Assembly: GCA_013812265.1 (NCBI GenBank)
Contig: JACCTQ010000301.1
Span: 1 to 10,033 of the forward strand
Direction: 5' to 3'
DNA: 10,033 bases
DNA from: Actinomycetota bacterium
GTDB taxonomy: Bacteria; Actinomycetota; Thermoleophilia; Gaiellales; Gaiellaceae
The stretch's first letter is position 1. Every line of letters begins with the position of its first letter. This document shows positions 6,523 through 10,033 of this stretch, one piece after another. The notes under the pieces are model-generated. The model was not told the origin of the DNA, did no database searches, and saw only the letters and a program-made list of their open reading frames with translations. Both the position numbers and the translations under genes were made by a program.

Positions 6523-8432
6523 GCCCGCACCGAGAGGAACACGACTGCGAGGACGGCCAGACCGGCGGCGATGGCGAGCGCGTAGTTCCGTAGGAAGCCG
6601 GTCTGCACCTGGGTTACCCGACCGCCGGCATCACGGGTGCCTGCGGCGAGTCCGCGCAGGGAGCCGCCTATGAGCGGCGCTTCGATCCAGCGGGTCCACA
6701 TGCGCGCGATGCCGGCGGCCGGGCGATAGAAGACGGCGTCGTAGACCTCGTCGAAGAAGAACTTCTGCTCGAGCACGCGTCGGAGCCCTGCGCCCGCCGG
6801 CGCTTCGGTGCGGCGGACGCCGTAGATCCGCCAGGCGAGCCAGATCCCGACCAGGCCGAGCCCGACGGCGAGCACGCTCGTCAGCAGATCCTCCCAGCCG
6901 CTCGGCTCACGCAGAGCGAGATGCTCGCGTTCGACGGCGAGAATCGGATCCAGGAAGCTTGCGAGCGGATGCCAGAGTCCGGCGATCTGGATCCAACCGC
7001 CCACCACGGCGAGGAGGGCGAGAACGGCGACCGTGCTGGTCATCCAGAACGGGCCCTCCGCGTCGCCCTCCTTGTGGAGATGCTCCTGGACGAAGGCAGA
7101 GGGCTCTCCGCCGAACACCATGAAGATCATCCGGAACGTGTAGATGCCGGTCAACAGGGCTCCGATCAGCCCGGCTACCCAGAGGATCTGGCCGTAGGTT
7201 CCCGCGTCGAGTGCCGAGGCCAGCACGGAGTCCTTCGAGAAGAACCCGGACAGGGGCGGCATGCCCGCCAGGGCAAGGCCGCCGATGAGGAAGAACAGCC
7301 AGGTTCGTGGTAGGAGGCGGCGCAGTCCGCCCATCTTCCTCATGTCCTGCTCCCCGAGCAGTGCGTGAATCACGATGCCGGCGGCGAGGAAGAGCAGCGC
7401 CTTGAAGAAGGCGTGCGTCATCAGGTGGAACATGCCGTTCGCGTAGGCGCCGAGCCCAGCGCCGAGGAACATGTACCCGATCTGCGACATCGTCGAGTAC
7501 GCGATCACGCGCTTGATGTCCGTTTGGACGAGTGCAATCAGGCCCGCGACGAGGAGCGTCACCGCGCCGATGCCTGCCGCGAGGTCCTGGATCCTCGGAG
7601 CGGCCTCGAAGATCGGGTGGCAACGGACGAGCAGGAAGACACCCGCGGTCACCATCGTCGCCGCGTGGATCAATGCGCTCACCGGGGTCGGGCCCTCCAT
7701 GGCGTCGGGGAGCCAGGTGTGCAGGGGGATCTGCGCCGACTTGGCGACCGCGCCCGCCAGGAGCCCGAGCGCAACGAGGTTGACCACCCACTCGCCCGAC
7801 GCCAGTTGCTCGACCTGTCCGAACACACCGCCGTAGTCGAGTGCGCCCGTGTTGACGATGAGGAGGAACAGCGCGAGCGCCATGGCGGCGTCGCCGGCGG
7901 CGTTCATGATGAACGCCTTCTTGGCCGCGGCGATCGCGCTGGGACGCTCGTGGTGGAAGCCGATCAACAGATAGGACGAGAGGCCGACCAGGCCCCAGCC
8001 GACGAGCAGGATGAGGAAGTTTCCGGACTCGACCAGGAGCAGCATCGAGAACACGAAGAACGCCATGTACGCGAAGAACCTGCGCTCCTCGTCGTCGCCG
8101 TGCATGTAGCCGATGGAGTAGGCGACGATCAGCGCCCCCACTCCGGTGACGATCAGCATCATCAGCACTGACAGCGGGTCGACGAGGATGCCCAGGCTCA
8201 CGTCGAGATCCCCGACGGAAAGCCAGGTCCAGGCATCCGAGCGCGCAGCGCGGTCCTCGGGATCGCGCCCCAGCAGCGAGAAGAAGGAGAAGACAGCAGC
8301 GCCGAACGCGACGGCGACGGAGGCGGTGGCGACGTATCCGGCGCCGTCGCGGGAGAGGCGCGTTCCGAGCAGCGTGACGAGCAGCGCGCCGGCGAGCGGC
8401 GCGAGCAGGCAGACCCAGGCGGCGGCGGTCAA
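6519..8432 (-). CDS. nuoL: NADH-quinone oxidoreductase subunit L
   Basis: This is the distal antiporter-like subunit of complex I, ending in the long lateral helix and a final anchoring helix. Visible landmarks are T-W-L-S-V-G-D, R-F-F-A-Y-M-A-F-F (118-126), A-K-S-A-Q-I-P-L-H-T-W-L-P-D-A-M-E-G-P-T-P-V-S-A-L-I-H-A-A-T-M split at 230-260 with K231, Q-T-D-I-K-R-V-I-A-Y-S-T-M-S-Q (303-317), H-L-M-T-H-A-F-F-K-A with K344, and G-F-F-S-K-D with K400. Length of 637 is normal (E. coli 613). In the TM5 segment the sequence reads G-W-G-L-V-G-L-S-S-Y-L-L-I-G-F. The glutamate usually found after the Trp (E144 in E. coli, W-E-G-V-G) is Gly147 here, codon GGC at 7992-7994. The start is TTG (8430-8432), which gives the right N-terminus (M-T-A-A-A-W) and is preceded by AAGGGA overlapping the nuoK stop. 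Confidence 0.97.
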   Translation of the reverse strand: MTAAAWVCLLAPLAGALLVTLLGTRLSRDGAGYVATASVAVAFGAAVFSFFSLLGRDPEDRAARSDAWTWLSVGDLDVSLGILVDPLSVLMMLIVTGVGALIVAYSIGYMHGDDEERRFFAYMAFFVFSMLLLVESGNFLILLVGWGLVGLSSYLLIGFHHERPSAIAAAKKAFIMNAAGDAAMALALFLLIVNTGALDYGGVFGQVEQLASGEWVVNLVALGLLAGAVAKSAQIPLHTWLPDAMEGPTPVSALIHAATMVTAGVFLLVRCHPIFEAAPRIQDLAAGIGAVTLLVAGLIALVQTDIKRVIAYSTMSQIGYMFLGAGLGAYANGMFHLMTHAFFKALLFLAAGIVIHALLGEQDMRKMGGLRRLLPRTWLFFLIGGLALAGMPPLSGFFSKDSVLASALDAGTYGQILWVAGLIGALLTGIYTFRMIFMVFGGEPSAFVQEHLHKEGDAEGPFWMTSTVAVLALLAVVGGWIQIAGLWHPLASFLDPILAVEREHLALREPSGWEDLLTSVLAVGLGLVGIWLAWRIYGVRRTEAPAGAGLRRVLEQKFFFDEVYDAVFYRPAAGIARMWTRWIEAPLIGGSLRGLAAGTRDAGGRVTQVQTGFLRNYALAIAAGLAVLAVVFLSVRA

Positions 8433-8442
8433 GTGTCCCTTA
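8430..8442 (-). promoter_or_regulatory. TTG start of nuoL with SD overlapping the nuoK stop
   Basis: Read on the minus strand, the nuoK TAA runs into GGGACAC and then TTG, so the sequence is TAAGGGACACTTG. The AAGGGA ribosome-binding match includes two bases of the nuoK stop codon and sits three bases before the start. No ATG or GTG is placed to give the conserved NuoL N-terminus, so TTG is the likely start. The arrangement would couple nuoL translation to ribosomes finishing nuoK. Confidence 0.7.
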
Positions 8443-8748
8443 GCCTCGCAGCGTCGTCAGCTTGTCGACATCGAGATCCAGGTGTCGTCTCGCCATCGCC
8501 ACGATCAGGCCCAGGCCGACGACGACTTCCGACGCGGCCACGGCCATAACGGCCAGCGCGAAGATCTGGCCGTCGATCTCCCCGAACCGCCGTGAGAACG
8601 CGATCAAGGCGAGATTCGCCCCGTTCAGCATGATCTCGAGCGAGAGCAGGACGATCAGCGGGCTGCGCCGAATGAGCACGCCGAGCGCACCCGTGGCGAA
8701 CAGAAAGGCTGCCAGGATCAGGTAGGCGTTGATCTCGGGCCCCATCAT
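8440..8748 (-). CDS. nuoK: NADH-quinone oxidoreductase subunit K
   Basis: This small three-helix membrane subunit of complex I has 102 residues against 100 in E. coli. The two functionally important buried glutamates are present: E38 in L-L-S-L-E-I-M-L-N and E74 in A-A-S-E-V-V-V-G-L. The typical N-terminus with Y-L-I-L-A-A-F-L-F and the G-E-I-D-G-Q-I-F-A-L loop are also there. Two ATG codons are adjacent (8746-8748 and 8743-8745). The first is used here because it gives an ATGA overlap with the nuoJ stop and a GGGGAGG ribosome-binding site (8756-8762) seven bases upstream. The C-terminal tail is polar and basic/acidic mixed. Confidence 0.97.
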   Translation of the reverse strand: MMGPEINAYLILAAFLFATGALGVLIRRSPLIVLLSLEIMLNGANLALIAFSRRFGEIDGQIFALAVMAVAASEVVVGLGLIVAMARRHLDLDVDKLTTLRG

Positions 8749-9365
8749 CGGGCGGCCTCCCCTTCGGGGGGCTGCGCGGCCGAAATGGAGGGCGCCGGGC
8801 TTCTCGTCCCGCCGGCTCGAGCAGGAGATCCGCCTGTTGATTCAGGCCCCGAGCGCGCGTTGCTGCCGAGAATGACGCCGCCGATGGCCGCGATCAGGAG
8901 CACGATCGAAGTGATCTCGAACGCGAGCAGATGGTCGGTCAGGAAGAGGCGCCCGATCTCGTGTGGACCGCCGAAGAACGCGTCCACATCCGCCTCCTCG
9001 GAGAGGCGCCCGCCGGCCTTGAGGCCGACCGCCACGACGATCTCGACGAGCAGCGCGCCGGCCGCTCCCACAGCGGCCACCGCTTGCCAGCCGGGACCCC
9101 CGGCCCACGGGGTCTCTGCCCGCCCGCCGAGGTAGGCGATGACGAACAGGAACATCACCATCACGGCGCCCGCGTACACGAGCATCTGTGCGGCCGCGAC
9201 GAACTCGGCGGAGAGCAGGAGATACAGCACCGCCAGCGAGCCGAGATTGCCGACAAGGGCGAGCGCAGAGTAGAACGGGTTGGCGAACGTGATCACGGCG
9301 ACGGCGGAACCGAGGCAAGCGAAGGCAGCGGCCACCCAGACCACCCAGACGAGGAAATTACCCAC
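8745..9365 (-). CDS. nuoJ: NADH-quinone oxidoreductase subunit J
   Basis: This five-helix complex I membrane subunit, next to the quinone/proton coupling region, is identified by N-P-F-Y-S-A-L-A-L-V-G-N-L (29-41) and A-A-Q-M-L-V-Y-A-G-A-V-M-V-M-F-L-F-V-I (58-76). That segment corresponds to the pi-bulge helix with its conserved Tyr and Gly. A last helix runs from I151 to L167. Residues 169-206 form a polar Gly/Ser/Pro/Ala-rich tail, making the protein longer than E. coli NuoJ (184). The GTG at 9363-9365 gives M-G-N-F-L-V-W and is the best start, since no ATG lies near. Its first two bases are inside a perfect 11-bp inverted repeat, and a purine-rich AGGTGGGGG lies in the loop upstream. The gene is separated from nuoI by 125 bp, unlike its tightly packed neighbours. 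Confidence 0.96.
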   Translation of the reverse strand: MGNFLVWVVWVAAAFACLGSAVAVITFANPFYSALALVGNLGSLAVLYLLLSAEFVAAAQMLVYAGAVMVMFLFVIAYLGGRAETPWAGGPGWQAVAAVGAAGALLVEIVVAVGLKAGGRLSEEADVDAFFGGPHEIGRLFLTDHLLAFEITSIVLLIAAIGGVILGSNARSGPESTGGSPARAGGTRSPAPSISAAQPPEGEAAR

Positions 9366-9403
9366 CTTTCAGGCCCCCACCTGTCGGCGCGTGCCTGAAA
9401 GGT
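9364..9403. repeat. Inverted repeat 1 of the nuoI-nuoJ spacer, overlapping the nuoJ start
   Basis: ACCTTTCAGGC (9364-9374) and GCCTGAAAGGT (9393-9403) are perfect reverse complements, 11 bp, around an 18-base loop. In the nuo transcript the 3' arm ends with the first two bases of the nuoJ GTG start, and the loop holds a G-rich AGGTGGGG that could act as ribosome-binding site. There is no U-run, so it does not look like an intrinsic terminator. Confidence 0.85.
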
Positions 9404-9448
9404 TACGAGTCACGCTTACGGTGGTCAAACGACCACGCAACTCGTAAC
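9402..9448. repeat. Inverted repeat 2 of the nuoI-nuoJ spacer with a nested hairpin
   Basis: GTTACGAGT (9402-9410) and ACTCGTAAC (9440-9448) are perfect reverse complements, 9 bp. Nested inside, GTGGTC (9421-9426) and GACCAC (9431-9436) form a 6-bp stem with the 4-base loop AAAC. The outer arms share two bases with repeat 1 (9402-9403) and one with repeat 3 (9448), so the three structures abut without spacers. Confidence 0.85.
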
Positions 9449-9480
9449 GCATTCTCGGGCGCGAAGCGGTCGAGAATGCG
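9448..9480. repeat. Inverted repeat 3 of the nuoI-nuoJ spacer
   Basis: CGCATTCTCG (9448-9457) and CGAGAATGCG (9471-9480) are perfect reverse complements, 10 bp, around a 13-base loop that itself contains CGC-GAA-GCG. In the transcript it is the first hairpin after the nuoI stop, ten bases downstream. No T-run follows on the minus strand, so a rho-independent terminator is unlikely; it could serve as a processing or stabilising hairpin. Confidence 0.85.
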
Positions 9481-9490
9481 CGCGGAGCGA

Positions 9491-9988
9491 TCACGCCTTC
9501 GCCCTGTAGTAGGGGATGGGCGTGTCGAAGAGCTCCGGGTCCTGGATGGTGACGCGTTTGCGCGGCTCCGCCAGGAGCATGTCCTTGGTGTAGATCAGGT
9601 CGTCGCGCGAGTACTCCGAGATCTCGTACTCGTTCCCGAGCGTGATCGCGTCGAACGGACACGCGATCTCGCAGTAGCCGCAGAAGATGCAGCGGCTCAT
9701 GTTGATCTCGTAGATCCGCGCGTAGCGCTCCCCCGCCGACACACGGTTCTCCGGCGTGTTCTCGGCGGCGACGACGCGGATGCAGTCTGCGGGGCAAGCG
9801 GCAGCGCAGAGCGAGCACCCCACGCACTTCTCCAGGCCGTTCTCGAACCGGTTCAGCCGATGGCGCCCGCGGAAGCGCGGGTACAGAGGGCGCTTGTACT
9901 CGGGGTACTGCTGCGTGATCGGCTTCCGGAAGATCTGCCGGAAGGTGACGGCGAAGCCGTGCAGCGACCCTAGCGGTTGCGGGCTCAT
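9491..9988 (-). CDS. nuoI: NADH-quinone oxidoreductase subunit I (2x 4Fe-4S ferredoxin-type)
   Basis: This peripheral-arm subunit of complex I carries clusters N6a and N6b, which pass electrons towards the quinone-reducing cluster in NuoB. Both cysteine sets are complete: C55-x2-C58-x2-C61-x3-C65-P and C100-x2-C103-x2-C106-x3-C110-P. The N-terminal P-I-T-Q-Q-Y-P-E and R-F-R-G-R-H segments and the E-I-S-E-Y-S-R-D-D-L-I-Y segment are typical of NuoI. Length of 165 is slightly below E. coli (180) and normal for actinobacteria-like forms. The ATG at 9986-9988 is preceded by GGAAAAAGG, giving a usable ribosome-binding site. It is the most upstream nuo gene visible; nuoH is expected to precede it beyond the right edge. 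Confidence 0.97.
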   Translation of the reverse strand: MSPQPLGSLHGFAVTFRQIFRKPITQQYPEYKRPLYPRFRGRHRLNRFENGLEKCVGCSLCAAACPADCIRVVAAENTPENRVSAGERYARIYEINMSRCIFCGYCEIACPFDAITLGNEYEISEYSRDDLIYTKDMLLAEPRKRVTIQDPELFDTPIPYYRAKA

Positions 9989-10033
9989 GGACCTTTTTCC
10001 GCCTTCGGCGACAAAAGCTCTATCGCGTTAGGG
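9989..10033. other. Spacer upstream of nuoI, cut by the window edge
   Basis: The 45 bases hold the nuoI ribosome-binding site (GGAAAAAGG on the minus strand, 9992-10000) and a short CGCC-TTC-GGCG hairpin at 10000-10010. A TAA in minus-strand orientation at 10028-10030 could be the stop of the preceding gene, but too little is visible to tell. Confidence 0.4.

Noticed and set aside
7365..8171. Plus-strand frame of 268 codons antisense to nuoL
   Set aside because: Glu/Arg/His-rich complement of membrane-protein codons; no start signal or domain.
9448..9480. Intrinsic terminator after nuoI
   Set aside because: The 10-bp stem is good, but no U-rich tract follows in the transcript and essential nuo genes continue downstream in the same direction.
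9364..9480. CRISPR array or tRNA-like cloverleaf in the nuoI-nuoJ spacer
   Set aside because: The three hairpins differ in sequence, so there are no direct repeats with spacers. The stem sizes, loops and absence of T-loop or acceptor-end motifs do not fit a tRNA.

Overview
The window is high-GC bacterial DNA with dense, mostly minus-strand genes, many GTG/TTG starts and 4-bp stop/start overlaps. Gene content and style suggest an actinobacterium-like organism. A deep-branching class such as Thermoleophilia is my guess from the style of the NuoL, NuoN and DUF1028 proteins; no marker here proves it.

Right two thirds (3452-9988, minus strand): the distal half of a respiratory complex I operon, in the order nuoI, nuoJ, nuoK, nuoL, nuoM, nuoN. 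NuoI carries the two 4Fe-4S clusters of the quinone-proximal arm. NuoJ and NuoK are small membrane subunits, and NuoL, NuoM and NuoN are the three antiporter-like proton-pumping subunits. J/K, L/M and M/N overlap by 4 bp, and K/L are 7 bp apart. The only loose junction is nuoI-nuoJ: 125 bp filled by three perfect inverted repeats placed end to end, the last of which reaches into the nuoJ start codon. NuoL lacks the usual glutamate of its fifth membrane helix, and NuoN has an extra charged loop whose DNA is built of short direct and inverted repeats. nuoH would be expected just beyond the right edge.

Middle (3048-3428, plus strand): a small unrecognised membrane protein, convergent with nuoN and divergent from the next operon.

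Left (469-2980, minus strand): a compact three-gene operon with 4-bp overlaps at both junctions. It encodes a UPF0173-type metallo-beta-lactamase-fold hydrolase, a DUF1028 protein with an unexplained 110-residue N-terminal extension and a C-terminal peptidoglycan-binding-like domain, and a cupin protein with a TPR-like tail. Their joint role is unknown.

Left edge (1-486, plus strand): the 3' part of a malate/L-lactate dehydrogenase-family (Ldh_2) gene that looks shorter than the family norm. Its last 18 bp overlap the end of the cupin gene on the other strand.

Most of the window is ordinary core metabolism. I did not find a defence system, mobile element with a transposase, CRISPR array, tRNA or rRNA. 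The points most worth checking are the nuoI-nuoJ hairpin array, the NuoL substitution, the NuoN insertion and the DUF1028 N-terminal domain.
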